Source: DASSUW01 sp963759375
GTDB lineage: Bacteria > Actinomycetota > Thermoleophilia > Solirubrobacterales > Solirubrobacteraceae
Assembly: GCA_963759375.1 (NCBI GenBank)
Contig: CAVWYY010000008.1
Span: 186,001-250,000, forward strand
Direction of reading: 5' to 3'
Length of the DNA stretch: 64,000 nt
Below are positions 49,044-56,194 of this stretch, in pieces. Positions within the stretch are counted from its first letter, which is position 1, and every line of letters starts with the position of its first letter. The position numbers and the translations under genes are program-made. The notes under the pieces are model-generated. The model made no database searches. It saw only the letters and a list, made by a program, of their open reading frames with translations, and had not been told where the DNA came from.

Positions 49044-50064
49044 GCCGTGCGCTCCTGCGGCGCAGGGCCGCTTCGATGCGGATGGCCACGAACCGGTCGA
49101 GCCCGATCGCGACCAGCAGCAGCGCGCCGACCGCCGCCAGCTGCCAGAACGCGGCCACGCGCAGGACGATCAGCGAGGACGTGATCGTGCCCAGCAGCAG
49201 CGCGCCGAGCGCCGCGCCGTAGACCGTGCCGGTGCCACCGAAGATCGCGACGCCGCCGACCACAGTGGCGGCGATGACGGTCAGCTCGTAGCCGGCGCCG
49301 GCCGTCGCGTCGACGGTGCCGAAGCGCGCGGTGAACAGCACGCCGCCGAGACCGGCGAGCGCGCCGGCGATCACGAACGCGGTAAGGACGCGGCGCTGTG
49401 AACGGACGCCGGCCAGTCGCGCGCCCTCGGGGTTCGAGCCGATCGCGTACAGCTCCCGGCCCGCACGGTAGTCGCGCAGCCACTGGCCGACGACGAGCAC
49501 CACGACCAGCGCGATGATCACGAGGATCGGGATGCCGGCGATCGAGTCGCTGCCGAGGTTCAGGAAGCTGTCGGGCAGCTGGTTGGCGCTGACCTGGCTC
49601 CCGCCGGTCCACAGGAACGCGAGCCCCCGGTACACGTAGAGCGTGCCCAGGGTCACGACGAGCGCCGGCACCTGCCCCCAGGTGACCAGCACGCCGTTGA
49701 CCAGCCCACACGCGGCGCCGAGCGCGATCCCGAGGACGAACACGAGGGGGATCGACAGCCCTGGGTGCTTGGACAGCAGATCGCCGGCCAGGTAGGCGCT
49801 CAGGCCCAGCACCGAGCCGACCGACAGGTCGACGTTGCGGGTGATGATGACCAGCGTCTGGCCGACCGCGAGGATCGCGAAGATCGCCGCATTGAGCGCG
49901 AGGTTGCGCAGCGAGTTGGTCTCCACGAAGCGCGGTTCGATCGCCGCCGTGACCGCGATCAGCAGCGCCAGCGCGGCGACGATGCCGAGCTCGCGCACGC
50001 GCAGCACCCATTCGGTCAGGCGCCGGGCACGGGCTCCATCGGCGGGTGCGGCCTGGACGCTCAC
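49033..50064 (-). CDS. rhaP: Rhamnose ABC transporter permease
   Basis: A 343-residue permease of the same family. It shows AVGQTLVIITRNVDLSVGSV, QVPALVVTLGTLYVYRGLAF, AIGSNPEGARLAGVRSQRR (cytoplasmic coupling loop) and TVVGGVAIFGGTGTVYGAAL. GTG 50064 overlaps the rhaT stop (GTGTGA). It is encoded directly after the ATPase, the order T-P-Q-S matching the rhizobial rhamnose importer. Confidence 0.92.
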   Translation of the reverse strand: MSVQAAPADGARARRLTEWVLRVRELGIVAALALLIAVTAAIEPRFVETNSLRNLALNAAIFAILAVGQTLVIITRNVDLSVGSVLGLSAYLAGDLLSKHPGLSIPLVFVLGIALGAACGLVNGVLVTWGQVPALVVTLGTLYVYRGLAFLWTGGSQVSANQLPDSFLNLGSDSIAGIPILVIIALVVVLVVGQWLRDYRAGRELYAIGSNPEGARLAGVRSQRRVLTAFVIAGALAGLGGVLFTARFGTVDATAGAGYELTVIAATVVGGVAIFGGTGTVYGAALGALLLGTITSSLIVLRVAAFWQLAAVGALLLVAIGLDRFVAIRIEAALRRRSARRAD

Positions 50065-51587
50065 ACGCCCACCCCGGTGGCGGCGCGGATCACGCGCTCC
50101 TCGTCGGCGTCGGCACGGGCGAGCTCGCTGGTCAGGCGGCCCTCGTGCATGACCAGCACGCGGTCGGCCATGCCGAGCACCTCGGGCAGCTCGCTGGAGA
50201 TCATCAACACGGCGACGCCGCGCCCGGCCAGCTCGCTCATCAGCCGGTGGACCTCGGCCTTGGTGCCGACGTCGATCCCCCGGGTCGGCTCGTCGACGAT
50301 CAGCAGCTTCGGCTCGGTGGCCAGCCACTTGGCGAGCACGACCTTCTGCTGGTTGCCGCCCGACAGGAACCCCACCGGGTCCTCGAGGCGGTGGAACTTG
50401 AGCTGCAGACGGGTGGCCCACTCCCGCGCCAGGCGGTTCTCGGCCCCGGCCCGGATCAGCCCGAGGCGCGCGAGGGCCTTGATCCGCGTCAGCGTCGCGT
50501 TGCGGGCGATCGACAGGTCCATGACCAGTCCCTGCAGACGGCGGTCCTCGGGCACGAACGCGATGCCGGCGCGCATCGCCGCCATCGGGTTGCCGGCCGG
50601 CACCTTCGTGCCGGCCATCTCGACGTGGCCCGCGTCCGCGCGGTCGATCCCGAAGATCGCGCGCGCGACCTCGCTGCGGCCCGCGCCGACGAGCCCGGCC
50701 AGCGCCACGATCTCCCCGGCCTTGACGTCGAAGCTCACGTCGAAGAACACGCCCTCGCGGGTCAGCCGCCGGACGCTCAGGACGGGCTCGCCGATCGTCG
50801 CTTCCTGCTTCGGGAACAGCGCACCGAGCTCGCGCCCGACCATCCGGCGCACCATGTCGTCGGGCGTCATCTCGGCGATCGGCGCGTCGTGCACGACGGC
50901 GCCGTCGCGCATCACGGTCACCGTGTCGCAGATCGCCTGGATCTCGTCGAGGCGATGCGAGATGAACAGGACCGCCGCGCCCTGCTCCTGCAGGTTGCGC
51001 ACGACCGCGAACAGCCGCTCGACCTCCGGGCCGGACAGCGCGGCGGTCGGCTCGTCCATGATCAGCACGCGCGCCTCGAAGCTCAGCGCCTTGGCGATCT
51101 CGACGATCTGCTGGTCGGCGATCGAGAGCCCGCGTACCGGGCGGTCGGAGTCCAGCTGCACGCCGAGCCGGTCGAGCAGGCCCTGGACCTGGCGGTGCAT
51201 CGCGCCCCGGTCGATCCGATTGAGCGCGCCGACGGGGTGGTAGCCCATCACGACGTTCTCCGCGATGCTCAGGTCCGGGAACAGCGTCGGCTCCTGGTAG
51301 ATGACCGCGATCCCGGCGTCGCGCGCGTCGTGCGGCGAGTGGAAGTCGACGCTCTCGCCGTTGGCCAGCATGTCGCCGGCGTCGCGCCGGACGACGCCGC
51401 CGAGGACCTTCACGAGCGTCGACTTGCCGGCGCCGTTCTCGCCGATCAGCCCGCGGACCTCTCCGGACCGCAGCGCCAGGTTGGCGTCGCGCAGCGCGCG
51501 CACCGCGCCGTACGACTTCGCCGCATCGCGAAGCTCGACAATGGGAACGTTGAGCGAAATCGCGCCTCTCTCCTCCCAACCGACCAT
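50061..51587 (-). CDS. rhaT: Rhamnose ABC transporter ATP-binding protein, double domain
   Basis: An approximately 500-residue sugar-importer ATPase with two nucleotide-binding domains. The first has GLIGENGAGKSTLVKVLGG, the signature LSIADQQIVEIAKAL and Walker B VLIMDEPTAALS. The second has LAGLVGAGRSEVARAIFG, LSGGNQQKVVLAKWL and LLIVDEPTRGIDVG; its degenerate Walker A is normal for this family. The outermost ATG (51587) is given, but it lies inside the apparent -10 box TATGGT. The ribosome site GGAGGAG and the ATT at 51560 point to a rare ATT start nine codons later. It is the first gene of the operon. Confidence 0.9.
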   Translation of the reverse strand: MVGWEERGAISLNVPIVELRDAAKSYGAVRALRDANLALRSGEVRGLIGENGAGKSTLVKVLGGVVRRDAGDMLANGESVDFHSPHDARDAGIAVIYQEPTLFPDLSIAENVVMGYHPVGALNRIDRGAMHRQVQGLLDRLGVQLDSDRPVRGLSIADQQIVEIAKALSFEARVLIMDEPTAALSGPEVERLFAVVRNLQEQGAAVLFISHRLDEIQAICDTVTVMRDGAVVHDAPIAEMTPDDMVRRMVGRELGALFPKQEATIGEPVLSVRRLTREGVFFDVSFDVKAGEIVALAGLVGAGRSEVARAIFGIDRADAGHVEMAGTKVPAGNPMAAMRAGIAFVPEDRRLQGLVMDLSIARNATLTRIKALARLGLIRAGAENRLAREWATRLQLKFHRLEDPVGFLSGGNQQKVVLAKWLATEPKLLIVDEPTRGIDVGTKAEVHRLMSELAGRGVAVLMISSELPEVLGMADRVLVMHEGRLTSELARADADEERVIRAATGVGV

Positions 51588-51612
51588 AAACGCTCAGAAC
51601 CGCTCATGTCAA
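51583..51612 (-). promoter_or_regulatory. Promoter and DeoR operator of the rhamnose operon
   Basis: On the minus strand a perfect -35 TTGACA (51612-51607) is followed after 18 bases by TATGGT (51588-51583). Between them two TGAGCG repeats, 10 bases apart (TGAGCGGTTCTGAGCGTTT), fill the spacer. The repressor would lie between the two promoter boxes. The same repeats occur upstream of rhaR. Confidence 0.7.
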
Positions 51613-51622
51613 GCACACGAGC

Positions 51623-52411
51623 TCACACGGAGCGCACATCGATGCCGGCCCGCACGAGCGGCCTGAGCGCGGCATCGGTGACGTCCGCGGCGAGGATCAC
51701 GCCGACGTCGCTCGCCTCGGCGATCTGCGTCAGCGCGGGCCGGTCGAACTTGGTGCTGTCGACCAGCAGGACGGCCTGGCGGGCGCGCTTGATCATCGCC
51801 CGCTTGACCTCCGCCTCGAGCGGATCGGGGTCGGTGAGATAACCGTCGGGCGTGAGCCCGCGGACCGAGAAGATGACGTGGTCGGCGAAGTGCGCCTCGA
51901 TCGAGCGCACCGCCTGCGGGCCTACGAACGAGCGCGTGAGCTTGCGCAGCGTGCCGCCGGCGCCGACGAGCTCGACCTGGGGCGCATCGACCTCGCTGAG
52001 CAGGTCCATGATGGCCACGGCATTGGTCAGCAGCGTGCACTTGAGGTTCTCGCGGACGATCCGGCGCGCGACGAAGTAGGCGGTCGTCGAGCTGTCCACG
52101 AAGACGGCCTCGCCCGGCTCGAGCAGCGCGAAGGCGGCGTCCGCAAGCCGCTCCTTGGCCGCGACCTCGACCTCGAGCCGCTGCTGGAACGAGTCCTCGT
52201 GGCCGGACAGACCGGGCAGCACCGCGCCGCCGTGCGTGCGCCGCGCCACGCCGCGGCGCTCGAGCTCGTCGAGGTCGCGGCGCGCCGTCATCGGCGAGAC
52301 GCCGAACTCGGACTCGAGCGCGGAAACCGACACGCTGCCGTGCTGGCGCAGCCGCTCCGTGATCATCCGGCGCCGCTCGTCCGGCAGGATCGAGCTCCTG
52401 GCACCGGTCAT
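51623..52411 (-). CDS. rhaR: DeoR-family repressor of rhamnose genes
   Basis: A 262-residue DeoR/GlpR regulator. The N-terminal winged HTH is SVSVSALESEFGVSPMTARR followed by DLDELERRGVARRTHGG. The C-terminal sensor domain belongs to the phosphosugar isomerase-like DeoRC fold (VFVDSSTTAYFVARRI, LLTNAVAIMDLLS, KRAMIKRARQAVLLVDSTKF). Such proteins bind a phosphorylated sugar intermediate; rhamnulose-1-phosphate is the likely inducer here. It is encoded just upstream of rhaT on the same strand, 36 bases from the outer rhaT start, but that gene has its own promoter. Confidence 0.92.
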   Translation of the reverse strand: MTGARSSILPDERRRMITERLRQHGSVSVSALESEFGVSPMTARRDLDELERRGVARRTHGGAVLPGLSGHEDSFQQRLEVEVAAKERLADAAFALLEPGEAVFVDSSTTAYFVARRIVRENLKCTLLTNAVAIMDLLSEVDAPQVELVGAGGTLRKLTRSFVGPQAVRSIEAHFADHVIFSVRGLTPDGYLTDPDPLEAEVKRAMIKRARQAVLLVDSTKFDRPALTQIAEASDVGVILAADVTDAALRPLVRAGIDVRSV

Positions 52412-52435
52412 GTGCGTTGGATACCACATCGCGGG

Positions 52436-52467
52436 CAAACGCACAGAAACGACAACAAATCGCTCAT
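52436..52467 (-). promoter_or_regulatory. DeoR-type repeats upstream of rhaR
   Basis: Read on the minus strand, TGAGCGATTT, GTCGTTTC and TGTGCGTTTG are spaced about 10-11 bases apart. The block CGTTTCTGTGCGTT matches CGGTTCTGAGCGTT at the rhaT promoter in 12 of 14 positions. It indicates autoregulation by RhaR. Confidence 0.6.
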
Positions 52468-52497
52468 CGACCCCCTTGAACGGATCTCAGGGTCGGT

Positions 52498-52518
52498 ATC
52501 AGGGAGGTCCCCCGATGT
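52498..52518 (+). promoter_or_regulatory. Shared operator, copy 4 (no full gene downstream)
   Basis: ATCAGGGAGGTCCCCCGAT is followed by GT and then exactly 29 bases before TACATG, as in copy 3. The intervening GGGTGCCCC and CGGGATGCTGC blocks match copy 2. Further TCAGGG copies stand at about 52487 and 52518. Its downstream frame ends after 29 codons. Confidence 0.6.
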
Positions 52519-52550
52519 CAGGGTGCCCCGGCGGCGGGATGCTGCTGTAC

Positions 52551-52640
52551 ATGGAACTCGCGATCACACGCCGCCGCCGGTCGCTGATCCGGTGCCGGGA
52601 CAGGCGGATGCCGTCAGCGCACGGTGTAGGGACCCGTTGA
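52551..52640 (+). other. 29-codon open frame, probable remnant of an operator-controlled gene
   Basis: ATG 52551 occupies the position of the 39294 start codon relative to operator copy 4. It encodes a short Arg-rich peptide (MELAITRRRRSLIRCRDRRM and nine more residues) with no recognisable homology. The last 27 bases overlap the end of the convergent epimerase gene. It is most simply a truncated gene left behind its promoter; a functional small protein cannot be excluded. Confidence 0.3.
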
Positions 52641-53591
52641 CTCAGCGTGGTAGCCCTTGGCGCCCACCGCCAGGGCGAGCGCACTGCGCGGGTCCTCACC
52701 GGCCGCGACCCGGTCCAGCGCGTACCGGAAGTCGTATCGCGGCTCCCAGCCGAGCTCGTTGCGGGCCCGCTGGTTGACGTAGACGCGCTCGATGCTCGGG
52801 AACATCCGCCAGCCGCGCTCGGCGTAGACCGCGTCGTAGCCGGGGAACAGCCGGGCGACGACGGAGGGCGCATCGTCCCGCAGGTCAGCCAGGTCGTCGC
52901 GGGTGAACGGGGTCGTGGCGCTGACGATGTAGCGCCCAAAGCCGATGTCCGGCACGCGATCGAGCGCCAGCCGGTGCGCCGACACCACGTCCTCGAGATC
53001 GACCCGGCGGTACAGCAGCTCGTTGATCTTGAGGTTCAGGTCCTCGTAGGCGGTGCGGACCTCGTCGCGGTCGTCGGCCTCGGGAAAGAAGCGCGACGTC
53101 CGCAGGATCAGGACCGGCAGCCCGTGATCGCGGTGGACGAGCTCGCACAGGTCCTCGGCGGCGCACTTGGTGGCTCCGTAGATGTTGCGCGGGACCGGCG
53201 TCACGTCCTCGGTGATCCATGCCGCCGGCGCGCCCTCGATCGGCGTCAGCGCGCGGCCGAACGCGCTCGTGGTGCTGGTGAAGATGAAGCGCCCGACGCC
53301 GGCCGCGACCGCCTCCTCGAGCAGCGTGAGCGTGCCGGTGATGTTGGTCTCGACGAACTGCTCGCGCTCGTGCGAGCCGACGTGCGGCTTGTGCAGCGTC
53401 GCGGCGTTGATCACAGCGTCCACGCCGACGAGGGTGCGCCGCACGAGCTCGCGGTCGGCGATCGAGCCGACCACGGACGTGTGCGGCGAGGCGAGGATGT
53501 CGAGGCCGATCGCCTCGTGACCCTGATCCGGGAGGGTGCGCACGAGCGCCTCCCCGAGATGACCCGCACTGCCCGTGACAAGGACTCGCAT
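52614..53591 (-). CDS. NAD-dependent epimerase/dehydratase
   Basis: A 325-residue extended SDR protein. The cofactor motif is LVTGSAGHLGEALVRTL (GxxGxxG), and the catalytic pair is in PRNIYGATKCAAEDLCEL (YxxxK), preceded by the Thr/Ser of FTSTTSAFG. The C terminus has ERVYVNQRARNELGWEPRYD, the usual substrate-domain ending. It acts on a nucleotide sugar or similar metabolite. It is divergent from the HAD gene, 18 bases apart. It is adjacent to the rhamnose genes but transcribed separately, so a sugar link is only suggestive. Confidence 0.85.
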   Translation of the reverse strand: MRVLVTGSAGHLGEALVRTLPDQGHEAIGLDILASPHTSVVGSIADRELVRRTLVGVDAVINAATLHKPHVGSHEREQFVETNITGTLTLLEEAVAAGVGRFIFTSTTSAFGRALTPIEGAPAAWITEDVTPVPRNIYGATKCAAEDLCELVHRDHGLPVLILRTSRFFPEADDRDEVRTAYEDLNLKINELLYRRVDLEDVVSAHRLALDRVPDIGFGRYIVSATTPFTRDDLADLRDDAPSVVARLFPGYDAVYAERGWRMFPSIERVYVNQRARNELGWEPRYDFRYALDRVAAGEDPRSALALAVGAKGYHAESTGPYTVR

Positions 53592-53596
53592 CCGAC

Positions 53597-53602
53597 TATT
53601 CT
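53597..53602 (+). promoter_or_regulatory. -10 box TATTCT of probable leaderless HAD transcript
   Basis: TATTCT (5 of 6 matches to TATAAT) is followed after 7 bases by GTG 53610. There is no ribosome site. It overlaps the upstream edge of the divergent epimerase gene. Confidence 0.5.
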
Positions 53603-53609
53603 CGCCGGT

Positions 53610-54284
53610 GTGGCCGACCCGCACATCCTGCTGTTCGACATCGACGGCACGCTGGTGTCCACCGGCGGCGCCGGCGCGGTCGCCTGGCGACAGGCGTTCG
53701 AGGAGCTGCACGGCGTGCCCGCCGACATCGGCAAGTTCACCGACGCGGGGATGACCGACCCCGACGTCGGGGCCAAGACGTTCGAAGCCGTGCTCGGCCG
53801 CAAGCCGACCCCGCTCGAGCTGACGACGCTGATCCAGCGCCGCCTCGAGCACCTGCCCGAGGCGGTGGCGGCGAGCGAGGGCTACAAGGTCCTGCCGGGC
53901 GTGCCCGAGCGCCTGCGCCAGCTCAGCCGGGCCGGGCACCTGCTCGGCCTCATCACCGGCAACGGCGACGGCGCCGCTCACGTGAAGCTCGCGCGCGCCG
54001 ACCTCAACCGCTGGTTCACGTTCGGCGCCTACGCGGCGGCAGGAGCCGAGCGTGCCGACATCGTCCGCGAGGCCGTCGCCCGCGGCGAGGCGATGTTCGG
54101 CGAGGACGTGCCGAACTCGGCGATCTTCGTGATCGGGGACACGCCCCGGGACATCGACGCCGCGCACGCGGCCGGCTGCTCCGCGATCGGCGTGGCCACG
54201 GGCCACTACGACGTCGCCGCGCTGCGCGACGCCGGCGCTGACCACGTGCTCGAGACGCTCGAGTCCGAATTGCCGCTCGACTAG
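53610..54284 (+). CDS. HAD-family hydrolase, phosphoglycolate phosphatase-like
   Basis: A 224-residue HAD phosphatase with a helical cap. Motif I is LLFDIDGTLVSTGG (Asp nucleophile and Asp+2), motif II is LLGLITGNGDG, motif III Lys is in HVKLARADLNRWFTF, and motif IV is IFVIGDTPRDIDAAHAAG. It dephosphorylates a small phosphate ester such as phosphoglycolate or a sugar phosphate. GTG 53610 is supported by a -10 box 7 bases upstream. It is probably a single-gene transcript. Confidence 0.9.
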   Translation: MADPHILLFDIDGTLVSTGGAGAVAWRQAFEELHGVPADIGKFTDAGMTDPDVGAKTFEAVLGRKPTPLELTTLIQRRLEHLPEAVAASEGYKVLPGVPERLRQLSRAGHLLGLITGNGDGAAHVKLARADLNRWFTFGAYAAAGAERADIVREAVARGEAMFGEDVPNSAIFVIGDTPRDIDAAHAAGCSAIGVATGHYDVAALRDAGADHVLETLESELPLD

Positions 54285-54289
54285 CGCCG

Positions 54290-55213
54290 TCAGGCCGGCG
54301 CGTACGCGGCCGCAAAGCCCTCGCGCCAGCTCGGGTAGCTCGGCGCCCAGCCCAGCACGCGCTTGGCCTTCGCATTCGACGCGCCGCGGGACTCCGTGCC
54401 CATCATCACGGCGGCGTCGCCGGCGAACAGCCGTGCGAGCCAGCGCGGGACACGGCGGGGCGGCTTCGCGCCCACCACCCTGGCGAGCACCGGGAGCCAC
54501 TCGCGCATCGGGGCCGGCTCGTCGTCGACGACGTTGAAGATGCCGGAGCCGTCGTGCTCGAGCGCGAGCACGGTCGCCGCCGCCGCGTCGTCGAGGTGGA
54601 TGAACGAGGAGACGCCGGAGCCGTCGCCGACGATCGGGAACATCCGCTTGCGCACCGCCGTCACCATGCCGTCGTCGGTCGGGCCGTAGAAGCCGCCGTA
54701 GCGGAGGGCGATCCCGCCGGCCTCGCTGACCGTCTCGTCGAGATAGCGCATCGCGGCGACGGACTCGCGCATGGCCGGCACCGGCGTGGGGTCGAGCGGG
54801 TCGTCCTCGGTCTTGACCGGGCCGCCGGCGCGCTCGTAGCGCGCGCTGGCGTAGCTCTGCGCGACGAACCGCGGCACGCCCGCCTCGCGCGCGGCGGCCA
54901 GCAGCGCGTCGGTGCCGGCAGTGCGCAGACGGTTCGTCTGCGCAAAGCTGCGGTCGAAGTGCTTGAAGTCACGCAGATCCGACAAGGCCGTGGCCTGGTG
55001 GACGATCGCGTCAGGCTCGGCCTCGAGCACGGCGAGGCGCACGGCGCGGCGGTCGAGGAGGTCGAGCGCCACCGGCGTGGCGCCGAGCGCCCGTATGCGG
55101 TCGGCGCGTCCCGGCGACCGGTAGGTGCCGATGACGTCATGGCCTCGGTCGATCAACTGCGGGACGAGCCGGGTGCCGATGGCACCGCTCGCCCCGGCGA
55201 CGAATACGCGCAT
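54290..55213 (-). CDS. NAD(P)-dependent epimerase-like oxidoreductase
   Basis: A 307-residue SDR-fold protein. It starts VFVAGASGAIGTRLVPQLID (GxxGxxG) and uses the atypical-SDR pattern, with AIVHQATALSDL and FVAQSYASARYERAGG, and GIALRYGGFYGP in the substrate domain. ATG 55213 is preceded by AGGAG at a better distance than ATG 55216. It is divergent from the ECF sigma gene; ECF41-type sigma factors typically sit beside a carboxymuconolactone decarboxylase, oxidoreductase or epimerase gene, so it is the probable regulon member. Confidence 0.87.
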   Translation of the reverse strand: MRVFVAGASGAIGTRLVPQLIDRGHDVIGTYRSPGRADRIRALGATPVALDLLDRRAVRLAVLEAEPDAIVHQATALSDLRDFKHFDRSFAQTNRLRTAGTDALLAAAREAGVPRFVAQSYASARYERAGGPVKTEDDPLDPTPVPAMRESVAAMRYLDETVSEAGGIALRYGGFYGPTDDGMVTAVRKRMFPIVGDGSGVSSFIHLDDAAAATVLALEHDGSGIFNVVDDEPAPMREWLPVLARVVGAKPPRRVPRWLARLFAGDAAVMMGTESRGASNAKAKRVLGWAPSYPSWREGFAAAYAPA

Positions 55214-55222
55214 CATCGCTCC

Positions 55223-55249
55223 TGTCACATCAGAGGGATTTCGGGGGTC
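55223..55249 (+). promoter_or_regulatory. Candidate ECF41-type promoter
   Basis: TGTCACA (55223-55229) is the -35 element I recall for ECF41 sigma factors. After 16 bases comes GGTC, one mismatch from the CGTC -10. It lies in the 73-base gap before the sigma gene, oriented towards it, implying autoregulation. On the other strand GGTCACA at about 55276 could serve the epimerase gene. Confidence 0.45.
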
Positions 55250-55286
55250 CACCTGTCAGACCCGAGGCGACAGAGGAATGTGACCG

Positions 55287-56162
55287 ATGAATGAGCGCGA
55301 CTGGCTGGCGGAGCGGTTCGAGGAGCACCGGACCCGCCTGCGCGCCGTGGCGTACCGGATGCTCGGCTCGCTGACCGACGCCGACGACGCGGTGCAGGAG
55401 GCCTGGCTGCGGCTGAGCCGGTCCGACGCGGACCAGATCGAGGACCTCGGCGCCTGGCTGACCACCGTCGTCTCGCGCCTATCGCTGAACATGCTGCGCT
55501 CGCGCCGATCGCGGCGCGAGGAGCCGCTCGGCGTGCACATGCCCGAGCCGATCGTCGACCGCGCGGACGGGACCGACCCCGAGCACGAGGCGCTGCTGGC
55601 CGACTCCGTCGGCCTCGCCCTGCTCGTCGTCCTCGAGACGCTGTCGCCGGCCGAGCGGCTCGCGTTCGTGCTGCACGACATGTTCGCGGTGCCGTTCGAC
55701 GACATCGCGCGGATCGTCGACCGCTCGCCGGCCGCGACCCGGCAGCTCGCCAGCCGCGCGCGCCGCCGCGTCCAGGGCGAGCGGACCGTGCCGGACGCCG
55801 ACCTCGCCACCCAGCGCGAGCTGCTCGAGGCGTTCCTGGCGGCCGGACGCAACGGTGACTTCGAGGCGCTGCTCGCAGTCCTCGACCCCGACGTCGTGCT
55901 CCGCGCGGAGACGGCCGAAGGCGCCCAGGAGGTCCGCGGCGCCGAGCTCGTCGCCCGCCAGGCCATGGGCTACTCGCGCCTGGACCTCGACGTCACGCCG
56001 GCGCTGGTCAACGGCACGGTCGGCGCCGTGACGAAGCTGAACGGCGAGCTGTTCTCCGTCGGCGGCTTCACCGTGCAGGGCGGCAGGATCGTCGCGATCG
56101 ACATCCTCGCCGACCCCGAGCGCCTCGCCCGGCTCGATCTCACATACCTGGCAGGTAATTGA
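55287..56162 (+). CDS. ECF sigma factor with C-terminal SnoaL-like domain (ECF41/SigJ-like)
   Basis: A 291-residue sigma factor. Sigma-2 covers residues about 8-75 (LRAVAYRMLGSLTDADDAVQ, EAWLRLSRSDADQIEDLGAW), and sigma-4 about 110-165 (ETLSPAERLAFVLHDMFAVP, FDDIARIVDRSPAATRQLAS). Residues 175-288 form a SnoaL-like extension that controls activity in place of an anti-sigma factor; DPERLARLDL near the end resembles the NPDKL motif of ECF41. No anti-sigma gene is present, as expected. The divergent epimerase is the likely target. The MFS gene follows directly. Confidence 0.88.
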   Translation: MNERDWLAERFEEHRTRLRAVAYRMLGSLTDADDAVQEAWLRLSRSDADQIEDLGAWLTTVVSRLSLNMLRSRRSRREEPLGVHMPEPIVDRADGTDPEHEALLADSVGLALLVVLETLSPAERLAFVLHDMFAVPFDDIARIVDRSPAATRQLASRARRRVQGERTVPDADLATQRELLEAFLAAGRNGDFEALLAVLDPDVVLRAETAEGAQEVRGAELVARQAMGYSRLDLDVTPALVNGTVGAVTKLNGELFSVGGFTVQGGRIVAIDILADPERLARLDLTYLAGN

Positions 56163-56194
56163 GAGGACGAAATGGCGCTGGCACCGTCCGCGCC

